Of a stretch of DNA of 12,298 nt, positions 1-5,979 are shown piece after piece (position 1 is the stretch's first letter; each line of letters begins with the position of its first letter). The translations under genes and the position numbers were made by a program. Below the pieces are notes generated by a model. The model was not told the DNA's origin. It did no database searches and saw only the letters and a program-made list of their open reading frames with translations. The stretch is taken from positions 1 to 12,298 of the forward strand of contig DASYMJ010000022.1 of NCBI GenBank assembly GCA_036009105.1, in the 5' to 3' direction. Origin of the DNA: JAFAVZ01 sp036009105. Lineage in GTDB: Bacteria > Acidobacteriota > Thermoanaerobaculia > Gp7-AA8.

Positions 1-87
1 GGGTTTGGTCTGACGCGAGGCCTTTACCTGCGTCACGGTCACGACTAGGATCGCGATGCCGAGGAGGGGGAAGAGCAGCCGTTTCAT
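1..87 (-). CDS. Probable HlyD/DevB-type membrane-fusion (adaptor) protein, N-terminal fragment cut by the window edge
   Basis: Reading the minus strand from an ATG at 85-87 gives 29 uninterrupted codons that leave the window. The peptide begins MKRLLFPLLGIAILVVTVTQ, a positively charged start followed by one hydrophobic segment (about residues 4-19), as expected for an inner-membrane-anchored periplasmic adaptor. An AGGGAG ribosome-binding sequence lies a few bases upstream, and the gap to the ATPase stop is only 14 bp, so it belongs to the same operon. In DevBCA-like and MacAB-like exporters the third partner of this permease and ATPase is an HlyD-family adaptor linking to an outer-membrane channel. 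That assignment rests on position and the membrane anchor only; no diagnostic HlyD domain is inside the window. Confidence 0.6.
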   Translation of the reverse strand, partial: MKRLLFPLLGIAILVVTVTQVKASRQTKP

Positions 88-101
88 TCTGATGACTCCC
101 T

Positions 102-764
102 TTAGGCGGCCAGCAGGCCGTCATGAATCTTCACCACGCGGTCCGCGACGCTGCGGACCTTCGGGTCATGGGTCACGATCACGAGCGCGCGGTTTTCCTT
201 CTTGGCCAGCGCGCGGAACATCTCCGGCACCTGGGCGCCGACGACCGAGTCGAGATTCGCCGTCGGCTCGTCCGCGAGCAGGATCGGCGCGCTGCCGGCC
301 AGCGCCCGCGCGATCGCGACGCGCTGCTTCTGCCCGCCGGAGAGATCGCGCGGCAGGAAGTGCTTCCGATCCGTCAGGCCGACGGCTTCGATCACCCGCT
401 CCGCTTCCGCGCGCGCGGCGGCGCCCTTCATCCCCTTCACGTTCAGCGCGTATTCGACGTTCTCCACCGCGCTCAGCGAGGGGAAGAGGTTGAACTGCTG
501 GAAGACGAAGCCGAGGGAGCGTTTGCGGATGTCGTTCAGCGACTTCGGCGTCGCCGTGGTGCCGTCGATCACGACAGCGCCTTTCGACGGCGTGAGGATG
601 CAGCCGAGGATGGAGAGGAAGGTCGTCTTGCCGGAGCCGGACGGCCCTTCCAGGGAGACGATCTCGCCGCGGTCGACTTCGAAGTCGATGCCGCGCAGGA
701 CCGCCACGCTTTCCTTCCCCTCGGTGAAGTGCTTCTCGATGTTGTGTGCCTGCAGGATTCTCAT
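102..764 (-). CDS. ABC transporter ATPase, MacB/LolD/DevA type
   Basis: This 220-residue cytoplasmic nucleotide-binding subunit powers the neighbouring permease by ATP hydrolysis. All motifs are intact: Walker A GPSGSGKT (40-47), Q-loop FQQ (88-90), signature LSGGQ (141-145), Walker B ILLADEP (161-167) with the D-loop NLDS just after, and the H-loop histidine in THD (H199). Length is normal for the family. The start chosen is ATG 762-764 because GGAGTG precedes it at good spacing and MRILQAHNIEK matches the usual family beginning; an upstream in-frame start would add 14 atypical residues. It lies 76 bp after the permease stop and 14 bp before the adaptor start. The family handles lipids, lipoproteins, peptides or drugs by mechanotransmission; the substrate here cannot be told. 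Confidence 0.93.
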   Translation of the reverse strand: MRILQAHNIEKHFTEGKESVAVLRGIDFEVDRGEIVSLEGPSGSGKTTFLSILGCILTPSKGAVVIDGTTATPKSLNDIRKRSLGFVFQQFNLFPSLSAVENVEYALNVKGMKGAAARAEAERVIEAVGLTDRKHFLPRDLSGGQKQRVAIARALAGSAPILLADEPTANLDSVVGAQVPEMFRALAKKENRALVIVTHDPKVRSVADRVVKIHDGLLAA

Positions 765-840
765 GTTCACTCCGAAAGGCGGGCGTCTTGCGCTGAACGT
801 TGTCAAGGCTTGGCCAGCTAACGGAGCCGGCCGTGCCGGC

Positions 841-1971
841 TCATGTTCTGAACACCAGCGCCGGGTCGATGGAGGCGACCTTGCGGAAAGAGATCATCGC
901 CGCGGTGAGGCAGAGGACGATCGAGCCGAAGAAGACGATTACGGAGAACTGCATGGGGATGACGAGCTTGAGGTCGATCTTGTAGATGAGGGGCCGGATC
1001 GCGTACGCCATCAGCGCGCCTAAGGCGAAGCCGAAGACGGCGGCGATGGCGGCCTGCTTGCCGAGGATGGCGTAGATGTCGGCGTTGCCGCCGCCGATCG
1101 CCTTCACCGTCCCGAACTCCTTGATGTGCTCCATGGTCGAGGTGTACAGCGTCTGGGCCACCACCACGATGCCGACCAGGCAGCCGAGAAAGACGGTCAG
1201 GTACATGTTCAGGCCGAGGCCGGTCGAATCGACCCAGTAGGCGCGCGAGCGGCTGGCGAACTCCGACTTGGTGTAGACGTCGTTGTACGGCAGGCGCTTC
1301 TGGATCTCCCGGCGGATCGCTTCCACGTCGGCGCCGGGCGCGACCTTCACCAGGATGTAGGTGGTGTTGCCGCGCAGCTGGTCCGGGTTGAGGCTCTGCG
1401 CGATGCGGTAGTCGACGAAGGTGAGCGGCGTGGTGGTGAACGACTTCGCGTCGACGGTGCGGCCGATGATCTTCAGCCGCCGTCCGAGGATCTCCCGGTA
1501 CTGGCCGACCTGGAACGCGCCGTAGCGCTTCCTGGCCGAGTCATCCAGGAAGAAGTAGTTGCCGCGGCGCAAGTCCTCCAGGTTCCCCTCCGCCACGTTC
1601 CACGGGAACGACCAGCGCGGGAAGTCCTCCATCGCGTAGACCTCGGTGCCTTCCACGGCGCCGTTCGGCAGGTTCACGTTCATGAACCAGACGATGAGGT
1701 TGTCCGCCCGCTCCACGCCGGGGATGGAGCGGACCCGGTTGACGTAGGTCTCGGGGAAGGTGTGCGCGAAGTCGACGTTCGGCGTGTTGTGCGAGGTCAC
1801 CCACAGCTCGGCCGGGATCTTCTCGATGGTCAGCGAGGCGTTGTCCATCAGGCCGAGGAAGAGGCCGACCTGGACGAAGACGAGGGTCACGGCGAAGGCG
1901 ACTCCCGAGACGGTGATCAGGAAGCGCAGCTTGTCGTGCAAAAGGCTTTTGGTGGCGAGATCGACGGACAT
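841..1971 (-). CDS. ABC exporter permease, FtsX/DevC-like
   Basis: This 376-residue inner-membrane permease has the FtsX/MacB layout. One transmembrane helix (about residues 17-42) is followed by a large periplasmic domain (about 45-250), then three helices near 254-275, 303-325 and 342-362. The TSTMEHIKEFGTVKAIGG segment (278-294) is the conserved FtsX-domain motif just after the second helix. Length and a very short N-terminus before helix 1 fit DevC (heterocyst exporter) better than MacB, which carries a fused ATPase. GAGG precedes the ATG, lying in the end of the TetR gene. The TetR stop (TAG, 1975-1977) is 3 bp from this ATG, so translational coupling is likely. It pairs with the downstream ATPase and adaptor to expel an unknown substrate across the envelope. 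Confidence 0.88.
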   Translation of the reverse strand: MSVDLATKSLLHDKLRFLITVSGVAFAVTLVFVQVGLFLGLMDNASLTIEKIPAELWVTSHNTPNVDFAHTFPETYVNRVRSIPGVERADNLIVWFMNVNLPNGAVEGTEVYAMEDFPRWSFPWNVAEGNLEDLRRGNYFFLDDSARKRYGAFQVGQYREILGRRLKIIGRTVDAKSFTTTPLTFVDYRIAQSLNPDQLRGNTTYILVKVAPGADVEAIRREIQKRLPYNDVYTKSEFASRSRAYWVDSTGLGLNMYLTVFLGCLVGIVVVAQTLYTSTMEHIKEFGTVKAIGGGNADIYAILGKQAAIAAVFGFALGALMAYAIRPLIYKIDLKLVIPMQFSVIVFFGSIVLCLTAAMISFRKVASIDPALVFRT

Positions 1972-1974
1972 TGG

Positions 1975-2598
1975 CTACCTCGTGAATCCGTCGATGATCA
2001 TCCCGACCATCGACCTGGTGCGGTCCTCGAGCGGGCGCCAGTCCACCCACCCGTCGTTGCACTTGGCGATGTGCAGGGAGATCACACCATGCATGCCGGC
2101 CCAGATGGTCTGGGCGATGAGGTCGGCATCGGTGAAGCCTTCCCGGAAGCGGCCGGTGGCGACGGCCTCGGCCACGATGAGCTTGAGGAAGGCGTAGGCA
2201 TCCTCCTCCGGGTTGCCGCGCTCCAGCTCCTGATCGGCCGGGTCGATGGGCGGATGCGGAGTCATGAACATCAGCCGATAGTGGTTGGGGTAGTCGATGC
2301 CGAACTGGGCGTAGGCGTAGCCGGTCTGGCGAAGGCGCTCGATGGTGTCCGGGATGCGGGCGATGTCCGTGAACCGGTGGGCCAGCGCTCCGAAGTCGTG
2401 ATCGCAGAGCTCTTTGAGCAGGGCTTCCTTGTCCCGGAAGTGGAAGTAGATGGCGGTGGGGGAGTACTCGATGCGGTCCGCGATGCGGCGCATGGTGACG
2501 GCCTCGAAGCCTTCATTGGCGAACAGCTCGCGGGCCGCGTCGAGGATCCGGGTCCTGACTTCCTCGCGTTCGCGCTCTCGACGTTCTCTCGGTCCCAA
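1975..2598 (-). CDS. TetR-family transcriptional regulator with WHG-type ligand domain
   Basis: A 207-residue repressor-type protein, first gene of the exporter operon. The N-terminal TetR helix-turn-helix spans about residues 15-62: RILDAARELFANEGFEAVTM, then RRIADRIEYSPTAIYFHFRDKEALL. The C-terminal part carries a W-x3-HG signature (W166, H170, G171) typical of the WHG ligand-binding domain. The start codon is TTG (2596-2598), chosen because GGAGG lies 6-7 bases upstream and the reading begins GPRERRERER, a usual basic TetR arm. A palindrome over the -10 element, only 13 bp upstream of the start, is the probable binding site, so autorepression and control of the permease-ATPase-adaptor genes by an efflux ligand is the natural inference. 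The ligand is unknown. Confidence 0.92.
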   Translation of the reverse strand: MGPRERREREREEVRTRILDAARELFANEGFEAVTMRRIADRIEYSPTAIYFHFRDKEALLKELCDHDFGALAHRFTDIARIPDTIERLRQTGYAYAQFGIDYPNHYRLMFMTPHPPIDPADQELERGNPEEDAYAFLKLIVAEAVATGRFREGFTDADLIAQTIWAGMHGVISLHIAKCNDGWVDWRPLEDRTRSMVGMIIDGFTR

Positions 2599-2611
2599 AC
2601 GTGCCTCCGTT

Positions 2612-2628
2612 ACTTAACAACGTTAAGT
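2612..2628. promoter_or_regulatory. Probable TetR operator (perfect 7-bp inverted repeat)
   Basis: ACTTAAC and GTTAAGT arms are separated by 3 bp (plus strand ACTTAACAACGTTAAGT). The arms are exact reverse complements and stand out as AT-rich in GC-rich surroundings. The site overlaps the predicted -10 and transcription start of the tetR promoter, the usual place for an autorepressing TetR operator. Confidence 0.7.
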
Positions 2629-2653
2629 TAGGTTGCGGCGTTCAGATTGTCAA
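2625..2653 (-). promoter_or_regulatory. Sigma70-type promoter of the tetR-exporter operon
   Basis: Reading the minus strand, a perfect -35 TTGACA (2648-2653) is followed after exactly 17 bp by TAACTT (2625-2630). This hexamer keeps the first, second and last consensus positions of TATAAT. The predicted start of transcription falls near 2618, inside the palindrome, giving a leader of about 20 nt containing GGAGG. The -10 is weak, as is common for repressible promoters. Confidence 0.65.
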
Positions 2654-2662
2654 GGGGTATTC

Positions 2663-2728
2663 GTTGCTGGTTGCTGGTTACTGGTTGCTGGTAGAACGCC
2701 GAGGCACAAGCAACCAGCAACCAGCAAC
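2663..2728. repeat. Heptamer-periodic inverted repeat (GTTGCTG family), copy A
   Basis: The left arm is four 7-bp units (GTTGCTG, GTTGCTG, GTTACTG, GTTGCTG) followed by GTAG (2663-2694). The right arm is the inverted complement. The outermost 17 bp (2663-2679 with 2712-2728) pair perfectly. It lies in the spacer between the divergent tetR and membrane-protein genes. Copy B at 5595-5666 has the same units and a related loop (GTAGAA..GCCG when read in the matching orientation). Confidence 0.85.
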
Positions 2729-2783
2729 TCTCCGTGACCGCGCGCACTGCGCGCTTATGGAACCGGTGCTACCTTTGCGGGCC

Positions 2784-3752
2784 ATGAAGCTCACCACCGA
2801 TCAGCTCAACTGGCTCAACGTGGTGCTGATGGTCGCCGCGTGTGCGGCGGCGATGGCGGCGCCGTTCCACGTCTTCCTCCTCGCGTACGCCATCCTCGGC
2901 CCGCTGCATTACCTGACGGAGATCTCCTGGCTGCATGACCGGCAGTACTTCACGAAGAAGCAGCCGCTGCGGCGGGTGTGGCTGCTGGTGGTCGGCCTGG
3001 CCACGGCGGCGGTGATGTATGGCTTCATCAGCAGCGACCTGTTGCACCGGCCGGTGGCCCCCACCCTGGAGATCGGTCTGGTCTACATGGCCTTCTTCGT
3101 CGGCGGGCTGGTGCTGTACGTGCGGCACGGGATGAACCTGGCCGCGCTCCTCGGCGTCTGCGCGGTGACGCTGGCCATCACGGCGAGCCATCCGAGCTAC
3201 GGCATCGCCGCTTACCTGCTGGTGACGATCGTCCACGTGCTGCTCTTCACCGGCTGCTTCGTCCTCTTCGGCGCCCTGAAGTCCTCCAGCCGCAGCGGCC
3301 TGATCTCGCTCGGCGTCTTCGTCGGCTGCGCGGCGATCACCCTGATGGCCGGCGCTCCCTCACTCGCCCCGTCCGCCAGCGTGCGGACGCTCTACGGCGG
3401 CTTCACCCAGCTCAACGTCATCCTGCGGCGGATGTTCGGCGGCTCGGAACTGGCCATCATGCGGCTCATCGCCTTCGCCTACCTCTACCACTACCTGAAC
3501 TGGTTCTCGAAGACCTCCGTGATCAAGTGGCACGAGGTGAGCCGCACCCGCGCCACGGCGATCATCGGCCTCTGGCTCGCCGGCGTGGGCATCTACTTCT
3601 ACAACTACGCCGCCGGCTTCGCCGTCTTCTACGTGCTCAGCCTCCTGCACGTGATGCTCGAGTTCCCGCTCAACCACCAGACGTTCGTCGGCATCGCCGG
3701 CGCGCTGCGGCCGCTGGTGGGAAGGCGGCGGGCCATGGAAGCGGAAGCGTAG
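2784..3752 (+). CDS. Polytopic membrane protein rich in intramembrane histidines, unknown function
   Basis: I do not recognise the family with certainty. The 322-residue protein is almost entirely hydrophobic, with about nine or ten predicted helices (near 10-45 as a pair, 62-82, 94-113, 117-133, 139-164, 172-190, 222-241, 258-275, 277-296). Histidines recur at helix ends in motifs such as FHVFLLAYAILGPLHYL (H29, H42), WLHD (H51), TIVHVLLFTG (H151), YLYHYLNW (H236), KWHEV (H250) and LLHVMLEFPLNH (H289, H298). This resembles membrane metal- or heme-binding enzymes, for example Blh-like dioxygenases or desaturases, but the spacing matches none I can name. The start ATG 2784-2786 is preferred because the next upstream ATG (2757) adds repeat-derived sequence; neither has a strong ribosome-binding site. 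Confidence 0.8.
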   Translation: MKLTTDQLNWLNVVLMVAACAAAMAAPFHVFLLAYAILGPLHYLTEISWLHDRQYFTKKQPLRRVWLLVVGLATAAVMYGFISSDLLHRPVAPTLEIGLVYMAFFVGGLVLYVRHGMNLAALLGVCAVTLAITASHPSYGIAAYLLVTIVHVLLFTGCFVLFGALKSSSRSGLISLGVFVGCAAITLMAGAPSLAPSASVRTLYGGFTQLNVILRRMFGGSELAIMRLIAFAYLYHYLNWFSKTSVIKWHEVSRTRATAIIGLWLAGVGIYFYNYAAGFAVFYVLSLLHVMLEFPLNHQTFVGIAGALRPLVGRRRAMEAEA

Positions 3753-3771
3753 CGAGGGTGTTCCTCCGCCC

Positions 3772-4044
3772 ATGTGCCGAAACATCAAAACGCTCTTCAA
3801 CTTCGAGCCGCCTGCCACCGATGAGGAGATCCGGGACGCGGCGCTGCAGTTCGTGAGGAAGCTCTCCGGTTTCAACAAGCCGTCGAAGGCGAACGAGGCC
3901 GCGTTCGGGCTGGCCATCGAGCAGGTGGCTGAGGTTGCACGCACCTTGCTCGACTCCCTGGTGACCAACGCCGAGCCACGCGACCGGGAGACCGAGGCGG
4001 AACGCGCGCGAGCGCGCAACGCGGAGCGGTTCGGCGCGTCGTGA
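3772..4044 (+). CDS. DUF2277 family protein
   Basis: A 90-residue cytoplasmic protein matching DUF2277 along its whole length. It opens with the hallmark MCRNIKTLFNFEPPATDEEI and continues with an alanine-rich helical stretch (ALQFVRKLSGFNKPSKANEAAF, split about 26-45). The tail is charged and arginine-rich. The family has no established function to my knowledge. The start is fixed by the conserved MCRNIK; the ribosome-binding sequence is weak. Its stop (4042-4044) overlaps the GAGGAGG ribosome-binding sequence of the VOC gene, so translation of the pair is probably coupled. The preceding membrane protein ends 19 bp upstream, so all three could share a transcript. Confidence 0.9.
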   Translation: MCRNIKTLFNFEPPATDEEIRDAALQFVRKLSGFNKPSKANEAAFGLAIEQVAEVARTLLDSLVTNAEPRDRETEAERARARNAERFGAS

Positions 4045-4054
4045 GGAGGCAGTG

Positions 4055-4441
4055 TTGTTAGAGAACGCGTACGCCCAGGCCACCGTCCCCGCCGAAGACA
4101 TCCACCGCGCCATCCGCTTCTACACGGAAGTCCTCGGCCTGAAGCAGAAAGAGGTCCCCGAGCAGATGGTCGCGGTGTTCGAGGCCGGCAACGGCTCGTC
4201 CATCCTGATGTACCAGCGCCCCGGCCGCACGAAGGCGGAGCACACCGCGATCACCTTCACCGTCGACGACCTCGACGCCGTCGTGGACGGCCTCATCGCC
4301 AAGGGCGTCAAGCTCGAGCAATACGACATGGAGTCGATCCGGACCGATGCGCGCGGCATCGCCGATCAGGGGAGCCACCGCATCGCCTGGGTGCAGGACC
4401 CGGAGGGGAACATCCTGGCCATGCTCGCCGCGAAGCACTGA
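4055..4441 (+). CDS. VOC superfamily (glyoxalase/bleomycin-resistance fold) protein
   Basis: A 128-residue protein with one pair of beta-alpha-beta-beta-beta modules. The first half has ATVPAEDIHRAIRFYTEVLGLK (split about 9-30). The second half has HTAITFTVDDLDAVVDGL and WVQDPEGNILAM (112-123). Family members bind a metal and act as lyases, isomerases, dioxygenases or resistance proteins. The position where most metal-binding members carry glutamate in NxLE is alanine here (A122), so the metal site may be incomplete and the activity cannot be assigned. The start is probably TTG 4055-4057, 5 bases after GAGGAGG. GTG 4052-4054, in the same frame, is only 2 bases from that site and is less likely. 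It follows DUF2277 with almost no gap. Confidence 0.85.
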   Translation: MLENAYAQATVPAEDIHRAIRFYTEVLGLKQKEVPEQMVAVFEAGNGSSILMYQRPGRTKAEHTAITFTVDDLDAVVDGLIAKGVKLEQYDMESIRTDARGIADQGSHRIAWVQDPEGNILAMLAAKH

Positions 4442-4473
4442 AACGCTTTCCATCTCTGCCGTCACTATCCCTC

Positions 4474-4508
4474 GACCGGCGATCAGCAACCGGCGATCCG
4501 CGACCACG
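4474..4508. repeat. Degenerate 7-bp-periodic array
   Basis: Five consecutive related heptamers can be read: GACCGGC, GATCAGC, AACCGGC, GATCCGC, GACCACG. The array fills the spacer between the VOC stop (4441) and the DUF2235 start (4534). The same 7-bp period occurs in the other repeat-bearing spacers, although the unit sequence differs. No extended hairpin is obvious here. Confidence 0.55.
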
Positions 4509-4533
4509 CCGATCAGCGCTTCGAGGGAGCCCC

Positions 4534-5595
4534 ATGAAAAAGCTCGTGATCTGTTGTGACGGGACGTGGAATCGCGCGGACCAGCAGGCGAACGGCACGC
4601 CCTGCCCCACCAACGTAGTGAAGATGGGGTACCGCATCGCCAAGCGGGCGGACAAGGACACGCCGCAGATCGTCTACTACCACCAGGGCGTCGGCACGGG
4701 GAACGGGCTCGACCGCTACACCGGCGGTGCGTTCGGCGATGGGCTGGAGGCGAACATCTATGACGCCTATCGGTTCCTCATGGCGAACTACGAGGATGGC
4801 GACGAGATCTACATCTTCGGCTTCAGCCGCGGCGCGTTCACCGCGCGGAGCATCGTGGGGATGATCCGCAACTGCGGCATCCTCAAGCGCGAGTCGGTCA
4901 ACCAGTACGGGGCCGCGGTGTCGATGTATCACGATCACCAGCATGGCCCGGACGACCCGTTCGCGCTGGAGTTCAAGAAGACGCACTCCGTCTGCGGCGA
5001 GCGCGACGTGGCGGTGAAGTTCATCGGCGTGTGGGACACGGTGGGCGCCCTCGGCATCCCGCTGCGCGGCCTGCGCTGGATGACCCGCAAGGACTATCAG
5101 TTCCACGACACGCGGCTCTCGAAGATCGTGGAGCACGCCTACCACGCGCTGGCCATCGACGAGCGGCGCGAGCCGTTCCAGCCGACGCTGTGGCAGTACA
5201 CGCCGCGGGAGGGGCAGAAGGTGGAGCAGGTCTGGTTCGCCGGCGTGCACAGCGACGTCGGCGGCGGCTATCCGGAGACGGGCCTCTCCGACGTCGCTCT
5301 GGACTGGATGATCGGCAAGGCGCGCGACGCCGGCCTCGCCTTCGATGCGAAGACGCTGCTCACCTTCGGCCTCCGCGCCAACTTTGCCGCCCCGGCGCAC
5401 GACTCACGCTCGATGATGTACCGGATGACCAGGCCGGTCGACCGGACGATCGGTTTCTCCGCCGACGCTGCCGACCCCACGCAGTCCGTGCATCCCAGCG
5501 TGCTGGAGCGCTGGGACGCCGACCGCGCTTACCGCCCCGCGGGGGTGCGGGAGTGGCTGGGCAGGAGGGGGGACGCTCGCGCTGCGCTCGCGTAG
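4534..5595 (+). CDS. DUF2235 alpha/beta-hydrolase (Tle1-like lipase fold)
   Basis: A 353-residue protein of the DUF2235 family, which includes type VI secretion phospholipase effectors (Tle1 group) and many uncharacterised cytoplasmic members. It opens with KKLVICCDGTWN (2-13), the family signature strand. The nucleophile elbow is GFSRG (96-100, Ser98). FIGVWDTVGA supplies the probable acid (Asp168) and WFAGVHSDVGGGY the motif containing His239; a later His320 sits in VHPSVLERW. There is no signal peptide or obvious secretion domain and no type VI genes in the window, so an effector role is not supported; a cytoplasmic esterase or lipase is the safer reading. GAGGGAG precedes the ATG. The TAG stop touches the inverted repeat that follows. 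Confidence 0.9.
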   Translation: MKKLVICCDGTWNRADQQANGTPCPTNVVKMGYRIAKRADKDTPQIVYYHQGVGTGNGLDRYTGGAFGDGLEANIYDAYRFLMANYEDGDEIYIFGFSRGAFTARSIVGMIRNCGILKRESVNQYGAAVSMYHDHQHGPDDPFALEFKKTHSVCGERDVAVKFIGVWDTVGALGIPLRGLRWMTRKDYQFHDTRLSKIVEHAYHALAIDERREPFQPTLWQYTPREGQKVEQVWFAGVHSDVGGGYPETGLSDVALDWMIGKARDAGLAFDAKTLLTFGLRANFAAPAHDSRSMMYRMTRPVDRTIGFSADAADPTQSVHPSVLERWDADRAYRPAGVREWLGRRGDARAALA

Positions 5596-5666
5596 TTACT
5601 GGTTGCTGGTTGCTGGTAGCGACGGGTTCACGGCGGCACTTCTACCAGCAACCAGCAACGAGCAAC
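5595..5666. repeat. Heptamer-periodic inverted repeat (GTTGCTG family), copy B, between convergent genes
   Basis: The left arm GTTACTG-GTTGCTG-GTTGCTG-GTAG (5595-5619) pairs with 5642-5666, with two mismatches over 25 bp; the inner 18 bp (5602-5619 with 5642-5659) are perfect. The loop is 22 nt. The left edge shares the last base of the DUF2235 stop and the right edge is adjacent to the stop of the small minus-strand ORF (5667-5669). The RNA hairpin could end transcription from both sides, but there is no T-run of the classical type. Confidence 0.85.
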
Positions 5667-5861
5667 TCAATCCGTCAACTGCTTCATCAAATCATTGATT
5701 TGCTCGTACACGTGGCGCACGGACGAGAGCACTTCCGCGGTCCGGTCGTCCGGCACGCGCTCGCCCATCCGGATCATGTCCACGATGTCGTCGCTGGCGA
5801 CCAGGATGTCGGCCAGGCGATCGAGCACGCGCTCGCTCAGCGGGACGTGGATGGCGGTCAT
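5667..5861 (-). CDS. Small ORF of unknown function, about 64 residues
   Basis: I do not recognise a family. From ATG 5859-5861 it reads MTAIHVPLSERVLDRLADIL and continues as an acidic, helical, leucine- and valine-patterned protein ending NDLMKQLTD. Codons are strongly GC-ending, like the confident genes here, which argues that it is real. An in-frame GTG (5892-5894) would give 75 residues, but no Shine-Dalgarno sequence is visible for either start. A TATAAA hexamer (minus strand, 5883-5888) would place transcription just upstream of the ATG, which favours the shorter form. The TGA stop is directly beside the inverted repeat shared with the convergent DUF2235 gene. The LSERVLDRLADIL pattern suggests a small dimerising or regulatory helical protein; this is a guess. 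Confidence 0.5.
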   Translation of the reverse strand: MTAIHVPLSERVLDRLADILVASDDIVDMIRMGERVPDDRTAEVLSSVRHVYEQINDLMKQLTD

Positions 5862-5882
5862 CACATTGAAGTCGGCGGTTGT

Positions 5883-5909
5883 TTTATAGGTCACTCTGCA
5901 TAGGAGTGA
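5883..5909 (-). promoter_or_regulatory. Possible promoter/operator of the small ORF
   Basis: On the minus strand a TATAAA hexamer (5883-5888) lies about 22 bp before the ATG at 5861. Just upstream is a perfect 6-bp inverted repeat, TCACTC-7 nt-GAGTGA (plus strand, 5891-5909), which could be an operator or a hairpin. No good -35 hexamer is present at the right spacing, so this is a weak call. The surrounding stretch 5880-5970 is noticeably AT-richer than the rest of the window and also holds CCTCGA-12 nt-TCGAGG (5931-5954). Confidence 0.3.
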
Positions 5910-5979
5910 TTTACATCCCGATATCCCTACCCTCGATTTTGTTTCAATTCGAGGAGACGCGAAAAAAGCCGCGGAATGG

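Noticed and set aside
1126..2631. 501-codon plus-strand open frame opposite the permease and tetR
   Set aside because: Antisense of two genes with clear domains; composition is typical of a shadow frame.
2663..2728. CRISPR array reading of the GTTGCTG repeats
   Set aside because: Units are 7 bp, contiguous, and arranged as one inverted repeat; there are no spacers of constant length and no cas genes.
4534..5861. Toxin-immunity pair (DUF2235 hydrolase with the small ORF)
   Set aside because: The genes are convergent and separated by an inverted repeat, the hydrolase has no secretion signals, and the small ORF has no recognisable immunity features.
5931..5979. Rho-independent terminator for the DUF3052-like gene
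   Set aside because: A T-run follows the stop, but the preceding stem is only 4-5 bp, and the better stem (CCTCGA/TCGAGG) is not followed by a T-run, so I did not annotate it as a terminator.
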